From contig DYNP01000010.1 of assembly GCA_020721005.1 (NCBI GenBank), positions 122,863-186,862 on the forward strand: DNA of 64,000 bases, read 5' to 3'. A program made the translations under genes and the position numbers. Source of the stretch: Thiomargarita sp. GTDB taxonomy: Bacteria > Pseudomonadota > Gammaproteobacteria > Beggiatoales > Beggiatoaceae. This document shows, in pieces, positions 45,971-55,078 of this stretch. Each line of letters begins with the position of its first letter. The first letter of the stretch is position 1. Under the pieces are notes generated by a model. That model had not been told where the DNA came from and ran no database searches. It saw only the letters and a list, made by a program, of their open reading frames with translations.

Positions 45971-46045
45971 CATGTAGGATGGACTGATCCTGCAAAGTAT
46001 TTAGCAAGAGGGAGAATCAGAGAAAGGAGGGGAGTCAGAAACAAG

Positions 46046-46124
46046 TTCCCCTCCTTGAAAAGGAGGGATTAGGGGGTAATTACCAAACTGTGAACCACCC
46101 CCTGCCCCTCCTTGAAAAGGAGGG
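46046..46124. repeat. Two CCCCTCCTTGAAAAGGAGGGG palindromes
   Basis: CCCCTCCTTGAAAAGGAGGG (about 46048-46068) and CCCCTCCTTGAAAAGGAGGG (about 46105-46125) flank AGGGGGTAATTACCAAACTGTGAACCACCCCCTG. The same family recurs through the toxin-antitoxin island. The remainder of the 500-base gap before the RHS gene holds the antitoxin relic and no other gene. Confidence 0.9.
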
Positions 46125-46278
46125 GAGATTGATGAATCTCCCGTGGGTCAAGCCATCCTACTTGTGCTGCATTTTAGCCCCAACCCAGCTGATACCTCCA
46201 GACTCTTGACAATCCTAAAAAAGTAGTTTATCCTTGGTTTTGTAGTATTGACACGATCGAAACTCATGTTTAACCACC

Positions 46279-46406
46279 AGGAGACTACGCAATGTTTGTA
46301 ATAGCTCATTACCCCCCCCCTCACTCGAAAGAGTCTAAACTGTTCCCTTGATCCCCCCCTTAAAAAACAGGCTGTTCCTTCCAAACCGTCCTGTCTAATC
46401 TCCTAT
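46279..46406 (+). promoter_or_regulatory. RHS gene leader: RBS, ATG and C9/C7 tracts one base out of frame
   Basis: AGGAG (46279-46283) sits eight bases before ATG 46292. Translation from it runs through nine C at 46312-46320 and stops at TGA in the present frame. Removing a single C (or a +1 slip) joins this ATG without interruption to the downstream giant frame. A second run of seven C lies at 46353-46359. The downstream frame itself has no ATG or GTG between its upstream stop (46302) and the signal peptide. Confidence 0.75.
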
Positions 46407-49400
46407 TTGAGCACTCTACTTTTCCTCTGTGGACTGTTCCTATTTCCCACCGCCAATGCTCAAGACTCCCCCCCCTGTGACGAAAACACCTGCAACTACA
46501 CTGTCCAGCTCGAAAAGTCCGGATTTTATATTGCAGTAGTTACGCTACCACCAGGTCAGCAAGCAGGAATTTGGAGTCTGGTGATCAACCCCAAACAAAG
46601 AGGACCGCTGTATGGAGGTGGTTTCTTTGCAGGAGCAACTCTCAAAGAAAACGCCAGCTTCGGCAGTTGGATAGGCTTTTCGCTGGCCAACACTGAAGCA
46701 GTGCAAATCAAGCCCATCGATTACACGGGTATTAATCTGCCATTGACTGTAAAACTGCAACACGGCAACAATGCGCCTATTTACGGTCCCTTGCAAATGA
46801 TCCCTGGTGAAACCTACACAACCTTGCCATTGGATCCTGGTTTTTATGTAACGAGTATTCTGAATCAACCCAACGCACCCGATACCTTTTTCGGATTAGA
46901 ACTCCTTGCTCCCAGCATTTATGGTGGACTAATGGGTGGTTGGTTAGACTCCAAAACAGGACCTGGATACGCAGCTTTCAGTGTCAGTTATCCTCAAACA
47001 CTGACATTTGAATTGATGTTTGATGACTCATATGGTGCCGGAGGCGCAGGTCAACCGTTGTTGGAAGTTTATTACCAAAATCCAGAGGGTGCCAGAGAAT
47101 TAGTTTGGGTCGCGGATTTACCTAAATTGCAACCTACTGAGTTACCTCCTTCTTATACTGATACGGTGGGAGATATTCCGATTTCTCCTCTTTTCAAGAG
47201 CAGTGATGACGGTAAAACCAGTGATGTTGAGCGTCTTGCGGTTGATCTTTATCGAAAACAGACGGGTAAAGAACCTGTATGTCCTTCAAAACTCGCTATT
47301 TTGCGTGGTAAAGTGGGTGACCAAACTGGGCAATCCTTAGCAGGTGTCGAAATATTTTTAAAGGAAACGAAAGGGGAATACTTAGACAAAATTCTTTCTA
47401 ATGACAAGGGCGAGTTTGAATTAGCTATTGATACAAGTTTATTCAAAGGTAAAGTTTTACCTACCGTTGCGTATGAAAGAGACGGGTATTTACCGATGGA
47501 CCGTCCAGCAATCAATGTCAGAAAAGGCTATATCAATGCCAGTGATGTGGCGATGGTAGAACGCGGCCCGTCACAAAGTACCAATAATCGGTCTGTTGAT
47601 TTAGGGCGAGGAAAATTGCTATTTCCGCAAGATACCGCGGCCACGATGACTTTGCCGGACTGTTCCGTAGTTCCCGTTGATGATTTCAAAGTACAGGCAA
47701 GTGAATATACGGTAGATACTGCTAAATTAGGCACTTACAGTATGGACGATCCGTCGCGGCAAGTAGCTTCGAATATGCCTTTTCCGTTGCCGCCTGCTAC
47801 GGGTTATACCTATGCCGTTGAATTAAATACAGATCAGTCTGTCAATACGAAAGGTCGGACTACCGTTAGAAGTGTTGATTTCGTCAAGAAGTCGGCACCC
47901 GGCGAGCCTTCTAAATTACCTTTGTATGTGGACTATACACAAATCCAAACTTGCGATGCGGATAATAAAAATTGTGAGGAAACTCTCAAAAGTTTACAAC
48001 CGGGTGATACGGTTCCTATGGGATGGTATGACCGCCAACAAGATTCTTGGATTCCTTCAGAAAATGGACGTGTTGTCAAGATCGTTAGTATTGATGACGG
48101 ATTAGCAACGTTAGACGTTGGCAATAGCAACTTAGTGATTTCTGATGAAGAAAGAAAGCAAGTTGGAGAGCAATACCCAAATCATGTGGGCAAAATGTTG
48201 TGGCGTGTGCCTATTACGCATTTCTCGCCGTGGGATTGCAATTGGCCGTTTGGTCCACCGCCGGAAGCGGGAGGTTCCACCGGAGAAAAAGCAAACCCTA
48301 AACCAGGGGTACCTGACAGTAACAAAACATGCCCTATAGATGGATGTGTCATTGATGCCCAAGGTCAAGTGTTAGGCGAAACGTTGCCCGTTGCGGGAAC
48401 TCCATTTAGCTTGAATTATCGCAGTAGTCAAGTACCGGGCCGGAAAGCCGCTTATACCTTGGATATTCCTTTGAGCGGAGAAGAAATGCCAAAAACGTTA
48501 CCTGAACGGGTTGAATTAGAAGTAACGATTGCTGGACAATCTTTTCTAAAAACCTGTCCCGTCGAAAATGGCAAAATCTCTTGTCAGCGTGAAGGAGAAT
48601 CTGATTCTTTTACCTTCACAGAAGACGGCAAAACCGCGACGTTTACTTGGGATGGAAAGGACGCTTTGGGGCATATTTTGTTAGGGAAACAGACCGCCAA
48701 TACGCGCGTCAGTTATGTTTACAAAGGCGTTTATAAACAACCAGCAACAAACACAGCCGCCAGTTTTGGCTTGCCTGCGAATGAAGGCAACACCGGCACG
48801 AGAGATGGTATTTCTGGTGACAGAACTCGCCAAGAGATCAGCTATGATAAAACGTCAACCGTTAAATTGGGCGGTTGGGACGCTAAACAGGTCGCTGGTT
48901 TCGGCGGATGGACTTTGAATATTCAACACGTTTATGACGATGAAACTTCAACGCTATATGGCGGTGATGGTAGCCAACGCTCTGTGAAGTCGACTCCTAA
49001 GCCGTCAAAGCCACCGGAACCAGAGAAAAAGCCCGCTAAAGAGGAAGCAGAAGAATCAGAAGAACCACTGGTTTCGCCGTTGATACCTCCTAAACCCGAT
49101 GTGGTTGATTTGACCAATGGGATTCGCGTGTCTTATTGCACTCCGCAATGCGAAGGAAAAGGCTTAGCAGTGATGGGTTGTAACGCGAATTGCGGTAAAT
49201 TGTTAGTCGGTGCCGCACATATTGAAACGGATGTTTTACAGTGGATTGGTACTGATTCTGTTGATAAATTCACGATTGAAGGTCAGGATGATACTTTTAC
49301 TTTTTTGGGTAACATCAATGAAAACACTGAGTCAATCACTGATAATCAATGGACGTTGCAAAAAGAAGAAACGTTATTACTGAAAAACCCACCGGCAATG

Positions 49401-52400
49401 GGTTCAGCAACGTTGGACTTTTTATTTGCGCCTACTTCATCGGGTAGCAATCAGGCAACTCATACTTTTCAAGTACATGACAAATACGAAGGGATTCCCG
49501 AATCCAGACAATATGGATCAGGGACAAAAATAGTCATGCTCACCGGCGAAGGGATTGCTGATAACGACAGTGAAGCGATAACACCGGCGATTACTTTGGA
49601 TTTCCAATTAAGCGTCAACGGTCAACCACGTTCCGTGATTAGCAACGCGGAAGCCGATTGCGTATCCGTGCCAGGGAATGGAGAGGTCGCGTTGACAGTG
49701 ATTCCCAAAGTGAATGCGGACTTAGTCGCTAAACGCGGGGCTTCACCAGTAAAGTATGTCGTGGTTGACATGTGTTCTAATGATAATTCTGAACATCCGT
49801 TCTTCCAACGCACGATGACTCCTGATAGTAGCGCATTAAGCGATTTTTTCCGCACTGTTAAGGATGAAGATGACAAATGCGATTCGTTGGTGGTCAGCGT
49901 GGGTAAACCGGTAGTAGTTAAGCTGAATCAACAACGTGATACTGACCAAGGTTTTATTGACTATACCTTCAAAGTGCGTGGCCACAGTTCAGATGCAAGA
50001 ATCCGTGCTGAAGGAATCGGTAGTTATAAAACTTTTCACTTGAACTCATTGAGTAGCAACACTCGTAGCAGAAGTAATTTTGATTTAAGCGAGTTGTTAC
50101 ATCCCTATTCCACAACGCTGGAACGCGCTCGGACTCGTTCTGCTGAAAGTTGTGATGATGGTGATGATAAAGAGAGTCTTAAGGCAAAACTGTTTGATGG
50201 CTTTATCGCTTCCGAAGACGGTGGGTTGTTGTATGAATTTAAAAATAGCCTCCATATTCGCACGTTGGACAGTTTGACAGGGCAAGCGATTTATACCTTA
50301 AAATATAATCCACAAGGTTATCTCATTGAGGTTCAAGATATTGATGGTGATATAACTCGGATTGAACGTGGTGGGAATAACCAAGCCATAGCGATTGTCG
50401 CGCCTTATGGACAACGCACCGTGTTGACTTTGGATAATCAAGGTTATCTCGCCGCTATGGCAAATGAAGCGGGAGAAACTGACACGATGGTTTATACCGC
50501 CGATGGTTTGATGACCCAATACAAGGACCCGCGTGGCAACGTGGCGACTTATGAATATGATAAACTGGGTCTATTTGTCAAAGAAACCAATCCGATAGGC
50601 GGTGGTTACAGCGTTGGACGTGTTGACCAAGGAGGTGGTTATGTCGCCACGCTCACCAGCAAAGAAGGACGAGTTTCTACCTTCCAAGTAAATGGTGGCA
50701 CGAGAACTAACACAGCACCCGATGGCACTACGACGGTGATAACCACCGATGAAGGAGACACGACTACACGGACCATCACCAGTGCGGATGGCACGACTGT
50801 TGAGACGGAGGAAAAGTTAGACACTCGTCTAGCCAGTTTCATGGCTTCACCGGTGCCGACGACGACCTCTATCAAAACGCCTAACGGTCGAACTGCCCAA
50901 ATCACGACGGAAACGGTCACCGACCCACCTGCTTATGACGACAATTATAAGCCCTGGAACTTGTGGACCCTGACAAATAAAGTCACCGTCAATGGTCGTA
51001 CCAGCACCAGCGTCTTTGACAAAACCGCGAAGACCATCACGGCCACCAGTGCCGCTGGTCGTAAGAGTGTGTCTATCTTAGACGAGAAAGGTCGCGTGGT
51101 GAAGGAACAAGCCCCTGGCTTTGTGGATACCTCGTACACTTATGACACTCGTGGTCGTCTCACCCAAGTCAGTGAAGGCGCAGGCGTAGATTTGCGCACG
51201 GCGAGTTTGGAATACGATGCCCGTGGCAATATCAATAAAGTCACGGATGCCCTGGGTCGACAAGTCAGTTTTGACTATGACTTAGTCGGGCGTGTCACCA
51301 AACAAACCTTGACCGATGGTCGGCAAATTATTTATAGCTATGATGCCAACGGTAATGTCACCACCATCACGCCTCCGGGTCGTCCCGCGCATGGTTTTGC
51401 CTACAATGGCGAAGATTTGCAAACGCAATACACACCTCCTCCAGCAGGTTTAGCCACGCCACAGACGCAATATGTCTATAACTTAGACAAGGAATTGACC
51501 AAAGTTGTGCGTCCGGATGGGCAAAGCATTGATTTTGAGTACGATAAAACTAAAGGACGGTTAAACGCCCTCAATACGCCGAACGGGAAATATGGCTACG
51601 TTTATGATGACAAGAGCGGCAATCTCACCACGGTCACGGCACCGGATGGAAATAGCTTAAGTTATCAATATGATGGTTCTTTACCGCTGTCAGTGACCTG
51701 GGGAGGCGCGGTTCAAGGAAGTCTATCGGTCAGTTATAACAATGATTTCCGCGTGACTGCAACCAGCATCAATGGCGGTTCTACCGTCAACTATGACTAC
51801 GATGCCGATAGTCTCCTCGTCAAAGCCGGTGATTTGTGGCTAGTGCGTGACCCCGAAAATGGGATGCTGAAAGGCACGCAATTGGGCGGTAAAGACGGTA
51901 TCGTGACGCAACGGGCTTACAATGCCTTTGGCGAAATGGTCAGTGAAACCGCTACGGTCAATGGCAACTCGTTGTACACTAACCAATACAGTTATGACAA
52001 ATTGGGACGAATCACCCAAAAAGTCGAAACATTGGAAGGCGTAGCAACGACGTTGGCTTATGACTATGACCCTGCGGGTCGTTTGGTGAAAGTGATTCAA
52101 AATGGGGCTGTCACCGAAGAATACAGCTATGATGGCAATGGCAATCGTTTAAGTGCCGTCACTGCTACGCACGGGAGCGTCACGGGCAGTTATGATGAAC
52201 AAGACCGCTTACTCCAATACGCTGGGAATACTTACAGTTACACAGCGAATGGGGAACTGTTGAGTAAAACCAGCAATGGGGCAACGACACAGTATCAGTA
52301 TGATGTCTTGGGCAATCTGCGTTCCGTGCAATTGCCCGATGGCAAACAACTGGAATATGTGATTGATGCCAGTGGTCGGCGCGTCGGCAAAAAGGTCAAT

Positions 52401-53312
52401 GGCGTGTTGACGCAAGGCTGGTTGTATCAAGGCAGTCTCAATCCCATTACCGAATTGGATGGCACGGGCCAGGTCGTCACGCGCTTTGTGTATGGGTCGA
52501 AAGCCAATGTCCCTGATTATTTGGTCAAAGGTGATAAGATGTATCGCATTGTCAGTGACCATCTTGGCAGTCCGCGACTGGTGGTTGACCTCAGCACGGG
52601 GGCCGTTGTGCAACGCATGGAATATGATGCGTTTGGCAACGTGACTCAAGATAGTAATCCTGGTTTTCAACCGTTTGGGTTTGCGGGTGGGTTGTATGAC
52701 TCGGAAACCAAGTTAGTACGGTTTGGGGCGCGGGATTATGATGCAGAAATAGGACGGTGGACGGCGAAGGATCCGATATTGTTTGCTGGTGGGGATAGCA
52801 ATCTTTATGGATATGTGCTGAACAATACCGTCAATCTGATTGATGCAAATGGCCAATGTCCAGTATGTGTTGCAGCCTTAGTCGGTGCAGCTATTTTGGG
52901 AGGTGCAAATTATTGGTTTCAAATCAAGATAAAACATAGGACGACGGATCCATACGCAGGTCCCTATTATAAGGGTGATCGGTGGAATACGGTGCGTGAA
53001 ACTGAACCTGAACGTAGATTCAAATGGGGGGAATTTTGGAGTTGGACCGCTGGAGGAGCTATTATTGGAGGAGCTGTAGGAACTGCTGCTGCAATTTGTA
53101 GAACAGGCGCAGGAGTAGCGGCAGCAGAGGCAGAAGCGGTGGCGGTGGCAGAAGCGAAAGCGGCGGCAGAAGCGGCAGCAAATATGCCAAAAGTACCAAT
53201 TCCTGGAACACCGCCAAAATTCCCAGGAGGGGGTGATACCTATGTTCCTGGCAATAGTGGTCAGGGGTATCTAAATCAGTTTGAACCACCACCTCCCCTC
53301 CCAATAAACTAG
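46407..53312 (+). CDS. Giant secreted RHS/YD-repeat protein
   Basis: 2301 residues from a TTG codon; the true start may be ATG 46292 after a one-base shift. A hydrophobic export segment (LLFLCGLFLFPTANA) leads the protein. About 295-365 is a carboxypeptidase-regulatory-like domain (LAILRGKVGDQTGQSLAGVE). About 455-640 matches the shell region of RHS proteins (FPLPPATGYTYAVEL, VPMGWYDRQ), followed by GETLPVAGTPFSLNYRSSQV. About 862-1262 is an unusual 400-residue insertion after a Pro/Glu linker. YD repeats run about 1270-2090, then the RHS core LYDSETKLVRFGARDYDAEI (about 2096) and GRWTAKDPI. The roughly 150-residue tail has a Gly/Ala-rich hydrophobic stretch, an Ala/Glu repeat and a Pro-rich end, with no recognised toxin fold. 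Surface or secreted adhesion/conflict protein is inferred. Confidence 0.85.
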   Translation: MSTLLFLCGLFLFPTANAQDSPPCDENTCNYTVQLEKSGFYIAVVTLPPGQQAGIWSLVINPKQRGPLYGGGFFAGATLKENASFGSWIGFSLANTEAVQIKPIDYTGINLPLTVKLQHGNNAPIYGPLQMIPGETYTTLPLDPGFYVTSILNQPNAPDTFFGLELLAPSIYGGLMGGWLDSKTGPGYAAFSVSYPQTLTFELMFDDSYGAGGAGQPLLEVYYQNPEGARELVWVADLPKLQPTELPPSYTDTVGDIPISPLFKSSDDGKTSDVERLAVDLYRKQTGKEPVCPSKLAILRGKVGDQTGQSLAGVEIFLKETKGEYLDKILSNDKGEFELAIDTSLFKGKVLPTVAYERDGYLPMDRPAINVRKGYINASDVAMVERGPSQSTNNRSVDLGRGKLLFPQDTAATMTLPDCSVVPVDDFKVQASEYTVDTAKLGTYSMDDPSRQVASNMPFPLPPATGYTYAVELNTDQSVNTKGRTTVRSVDFVKKSAPGEPSKLPLYVDYTQIQTCDADNKNCEETLKSLQPGDTVPMGWYDRQQDSWIPSENGRVVKIVSIDDGLATLDVGNSNLVISDEERKQVGEQYPNHVGKMLWRVPITHFSPWDCNWPFGPPPEAGGSTGEKANPKPGVPDSNKTCPIDGCVIDAQGQVLGETLPVAGTPFSLNYRSSQVPGRKAAYTLDIPLSGEEMPKTLPERVELEVTIAGQSFLKTCPVENGKISCQREGESDSFTFTEDGKTATFTWDGKDALGHILLGKQTANTRVSYVYKGVYKQPATNTAASFGLPANEGNTGTRDGISGDRTRQEISYDKTSTVKLGGWDAKQVAGFGGWTLNIQHVYDDETSTLYGGDGSQRSVKSTPKPSKPPEPEKKPAKEEAEESEEPLVSPLIPPKPDVVDLTNGIRVSYCTPQCEGKGLAVMGCNANCGKLLVGAAHIETDVLQWIGTDSVDKFTIEGQDDTFTFLGNINENTESITDNQWTLQKEETLLLKNPPAMGSATLDFLFAPTSSGSNQATHTFQVHDKYEGIPESRQYGSGTKIVMLTGEGIADNDSEAITPAITLDFQLSVNGQPRSVISNAEADCVSVPGNGEVALTVIPKVNADLVAKRGASPVKYVVVDMCSNDNSEHPFFQRTMTPDSSALSDFFRTVKDEDDKCDSLVVSVGKPVVVKLNQQRDTDQGFIDYTFKVRGHSSDARIRAEGIGSYKTFHLNSLSSNTRSRSNFDLSELLHPYSTTLERARTRSAESCDDGDDKESLKAKLFDGFIASEDGGLLYEFKNSLHIRTLDSLTGQAIYTLKYNPQGYLIEVQDIDGDITRIERGGNNQAIAIVAPYGQRTVLTLDNQGYLAAMANEAGETDTMVYTADGLMTQYKDPRGNVATYEYDKLGLFVKETNPIGGGYSVGRVDQGGGYVATLTSKEGRVSTFQVNGGTRTNTAPDGTTTVITTDEGDTTTRTITSADGTTVETEEKLDTRLASFMASPVPTTTSIKTPNGRTAQITTETVTDPPAYDDNYKPWNLWTLTNKVTVNGRTSTSVFDKTAKTITATSAAGRKSVSILDEKGRVVKEQAPGFVDTSYTYDTRGRLTQVSEGAGVDLRTASLEYDARGNINKVTDALGRQVSFDYDLVGRVTKQTLTDGRQIIYSYDANGNVTTITPPGRPAHGFAYNGEDLQTQYTPPPAGLATPQTQYVYNLDKELTKVVRPDGQSIDFEYDKTKGRLNALNTPNGKYGYVYDDKSGNLTTVTAPDGNSLSYQYDGSLPLSVTWGGAVQGSLSVSYNNDFRVTATSINGGSTVNYDYDADSLLVKAGDLWLVRDPENGMLKGTQLGGKDGIVTQRAYNAFGEMVSETATVNGNSLYTNQYSYDKLGRITQKVETLEGVATTLAYDYDPAGRLVKVIQNGAVTEEYSYDGNGNRLSAVTATHGSVTGSYDEQDRLLQYAGNTYSYTANGELLSKTSNGATTQYQYDVLGNLRSVQLPDGKQLEYVIDASGRRVGKKVNGVLTQGWLYQGSLNPITELDGTGQVVTRFVYGSKANVPDYLVKGDKMYRIVSDHLGSPRLVVDLSTGAVVQRMEYDAFGNVTQDSNPGFQPFGFAGGLYDSETKLVRFGARDYDAEIGRWTAKDPILFAGGDSNLYGYVLNNTVNLIDANGQCPVCVAALVGAAILGGANYWFQIKIKHRTTDPYAGPYYKGDRWNTVRETEPERRFKWGEFWSWTAGGAIIGGAVGTAAAICRTGAGVAAAEAEAVAVAEAKAAAEAAANMPKVPIPGTPPKFPGGGDTYVPGNSGQGYLNQFEPPPPLPIN

Positions 53313-53313
53313 G

Positions 53314-53458
53314 TAGCAAGCGTAGGATGCGTTAGGCGCGTCTGTTTGCGCCGTCACACCCCTTCACTGAAGAAAAACCACCCCTAACCCCTCCTTGGAA
53401 AGGAGGGGAACAAATCATTTCTCTTACTCCCCTCCTAATCTAGGAGGGGCTGGGGGTG
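53314..53458. repeat. GCGTTAGGCGCG hairpin plus GGAGGGG palindromes
   Basis: AGCAAGCGTAGGATGCGTTA, GGCGCGTCTGTTTGCGCCGT (53315-53355) is a diverged copy of the hairpin at 55339-55374. It is followed by ACCACCCCTAACCCCTCCTT, GGAAAGGAGGGG and by CTCCCCTCCTAATCTAGGAG, GGGCTGGGGGTGGTT, which mirror each other. This compound spacer recurs between modules of the island. Confidence 0.9.
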
Positions 53459-53482
53459 GTTGTATTTCAAGGAAAAACTCAA

Positions 53483-53848
53483 ATGACTCAACTCAACAAC
53501 CTAAAATACCTAAAACCAACTCGCAAAACTCTGCGAAACGACCCAACTCCTGCCGAAAAGCAGCTATGGGATAAATTGCGAAATAGCCAATTAGCAGGTA
53601 AAAAGTTTCGCCGACAACACAGTGTAGGCAACTACATCTTAGATTTCTACTGTCCTCAACACCAATTGGCTATCGAATTAGACGGTGATAGCCATTTTAC
53701 TGAGTCAGGCATGGAATATGATGCCAAACGCACGACCTTTCTAAACGAAGTCGGTATTCAAGTACTCCGCTTCACCAATACTGAAGTCTTTGAAAATTTA
53801 GAGAATGTCTTGGAAAGAATTAGGGAAAACTTAGACAACCACCCCTAA
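53483..53848 (+). CDS. DUF559 (VSR-like) endonuclease-fold protein
   Basis: Start ATG 53483 with AAGGA about ten bases upstream; the longer frame begins inside the repeat. 121 residues: LRNDPTPAEKQLWDKLRN, GKKFRRQHSVGNYILDFYCP, LAIELDGDSHF and GIQVLRFTNTEVFENLENVL are the DUF559 signatures, with the D...E-x-D core of a very-short-patch-repair-like nuclease fold. The cellular role is unknown; such genes travel with mobile DNA. The last codons and stop (CACCCCTAA) are supplied by the adjacent GGAGGGG palindrome, so its C-terminus has been re-made by a repeat. Confidence 0.88.
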   Translation: MTQLNNLKYLKPTRKTLRNDPTPAEKQLWDKLRNSQLAGKKFRRQHSVGNYILDFYCPQHQLAIELDGDSHFTESGMEYDAKRTTFLNEVGIQVLRFTNTEVFENLENVLERIRENLDNHP

Positions 53849-53967
53849 CCCCTCCTTGAAAAGGAGGGGAATTAATTTCTTGCTTCTTTACTCCCCTCCT
53901 TGGAAAGGAGGGTAATTGTCTCTAGCTTCTTTACTCCCCTCCTTAATAAGGAGGGGCTGGGGTGGTT
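53842..53967. repeat. GGAGGGG palindrome cluster
   Basis: Three related hairpins: CCCCTCCTTGAAAAGGAGGG (about 53851-53871), CCCCTCCTTGGAAAGGAGGG (about 53893-53912) and CCCCTCCTTAATAAGGAGGG, then GCTGGGGTGGTT, with outer ACCACCCC/GGGGTGGT arms. Confidence 0.9.
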
Positions 53968-53977
53968 AAATCCTTTT

Positions 53978-54015
53978 ATCCCTGGCAATAACAAAACGTT
54001 GCAGGGGATTTTTGT
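53978..54015 (+). terminator. Recurring intrinsic terminator, type A
   Basis: ATCCCTGGCAATA...TTGCAGGGGAT forms a stem followed by TTTTTGT. The same unit stands at 54695, 56035 and 58470, each time between modules of the island. Confidence 0.8.
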
Positions 54016-54048
54016 GGGTGCTAGACTTAAATCATCAATTTATTACTT

Positions 54049-54288
54049 ATGGAAAATACTATGCACACCCAAATTACCCTAGATGACCAACTCTTCCAAC
54101 AAGCCGTTGAATTAACAGGGTTAAAAAATCCACAAGACTTGATAGAAACTGTGTTACGTGAATTTCTCAACCAACATGACCAGCAGGAAGAATTAGCCTT
54201 CACGATTGCTTGCCAACAAACTAAAGAACAAGGAGAATTCCTGACAGAAATAGAAGCTAACCTGTTTATAAACTCGTTACCACGATGA
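54049..54288 (+). CDS. Ribbon-helix-helix-type antitoxin
   Basis: The 79-residue protein (or 75 from ATG 54061) has an N-terminal beta strand and two helices (TQITLDDQLFQQAVELTGLK, NPQDLIETVLREFL) typical of DUF2191-like DNA-binding antitoxins, followed by an acidic Gln/Glu-rich tail that would wrap the toxin. Its stop overlaps the next start by four bases (ATGA). Two degraded copies of the same gene exist at 45890-45970 and 58541-58575. Confidence 0.8.
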   Translation: MENTMHTQITLDDQLFQQAVELTGLKNPQDLIETVLREFLNQHDQQEELAFTIACQQTKEQGEFLTEIEANLFINSLPR

Positions 54289-54557
54289 AAACAAAAATTA
54301 GCAAACGCTTTATCAAAGACGTACAAAAAATAAGCGATCAACGTACCTTGATAAAGATCAGGCGAATATTAGAAGAAGCAGCATCAATAGAAAAAATAAC
54401 TGAACTTCCGCATTTAGAAGAAATGATAGGTTATCCAAACTATTACCGTATTAAATTTGACCATAATTACCGCATTGGGATTTATTGTGACGGTGAAACT
54501 GTTGAATTTTTGAGAGTAGGAACACGAGGGGATTTTTATAAGAAATTCCTTAAATAA
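54285..54557 (+). CDS. RelE/ParE-superfamily toxin
   Basis: 90 residues: KRFIKDVQKISDQRTLIKIR, EMIGYPNYYRIKFDHNYRIG and EFLRVGTRGDFYKKF are the RelE/ParE fold strands and helices, with the basic Arg/Lys positions of an mRNA interferase. It is translationally coupled to the antitoxin. The target cannot be deduced, but intact length and motifs suggest it is functional. Confidence 0.85.
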   Translation: MKTKISKRFIKDVQKISDQRTLIKIRRILEEAASIEKITELPHLEEMIGYPNYYRIKFDHNYRIGIYCDGETVEFLRVGTRGDFYKKFLK

Positions 54558-54694
54558 CAAGATATATCAGCCAAATAGGTCGGCAACCCTTTGCTGACTT
54601 TTGATGACGGTATTACTCTGAAAGGTCGGGAAAGGATTCCAGACCTACGTTTCTAACCCCTTCTTGACAAAGGAGGAAATTGACTCTCACAGTG

Positions 54695-54733
54695 ATCCCT
54701 TGCAATGGCAAAACGTTGCCGGGGATTTTTGTT
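54695..54733 (+). terminator. Recurring intrinsic terminator, type A
   Basis: ATCCCTTGCAA (54695-54705) pairs with TTGCCGGGGAT (54716-54726), then TTTTTGTTT. In the 263-base gap before it only short repeats (CGGCAACCCTTTGC[T/C]) are seen. Confidence 0.85.
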
Positions 54734-54820
54734 TGCGTCAATCCGGCAACCCTTTGCCAACTTTCGATTGTTATGCTATGGTTAATATGCCAAACATAAA
54801 TGATTTAATGGTGAACCATA

Positions 54821-55078
54821 ATGTTAAAAGCAATTAGACAAGAAATGATGGTCAAAGAAGGAGGAAAAATAGAAATCTCCTTACCTGAATTACCCAGTGG
54901 AGCAATGGTAGAGGTCATCATATTTCTTCCGTCAGATGATGAACAAGACACGACTGATTATTTACTTTCCACCGAAGCCAATCGTAAACATCTCCTCGAA
55001 GCGATTACTCATGTAGAAAAGCGGGAAAACCTCATCACCCTTACTCCAGAAGAGTGGCGTGAGAAATATTGTATTTGA
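54821..55078 (+). CDS. Antitoxin with YefM-like C-terminus and unusual N-terminus
   Basis: This is an 85-residue protein. The C-terminal part YLLSTEANRKHLLEAITHVE resembles the toxin-binding tail of YefM/Axe antitoxins, which fits the YoeB toxin gene that overlaps it by 20 bases. The N-terminal half (MLKAIRQEMMVKEGGKIEIS, LPELPSGAMVEVIIFLP) is not the YefM DNA-binding domain and looks like a beta-rich AbrB/DUF104-type segment. A domain-swapped antitoxin is inferred. Confidence 0.78.
   Translation: MLKAIRQEMMVKEGGKIEISLPELPSGAMVEVIIFLPSDDEQDTTDYLLSTEANRKHLLEAITHVEKRENLITLTPEEWREKYCI

Noticed and set aside
50639..50920. Antisense frame rich in Val/Ser within the RHS gene
   Set aside because: It mirrors Thr/Asp-rich repeat codons of the sense protein and is not a gene.
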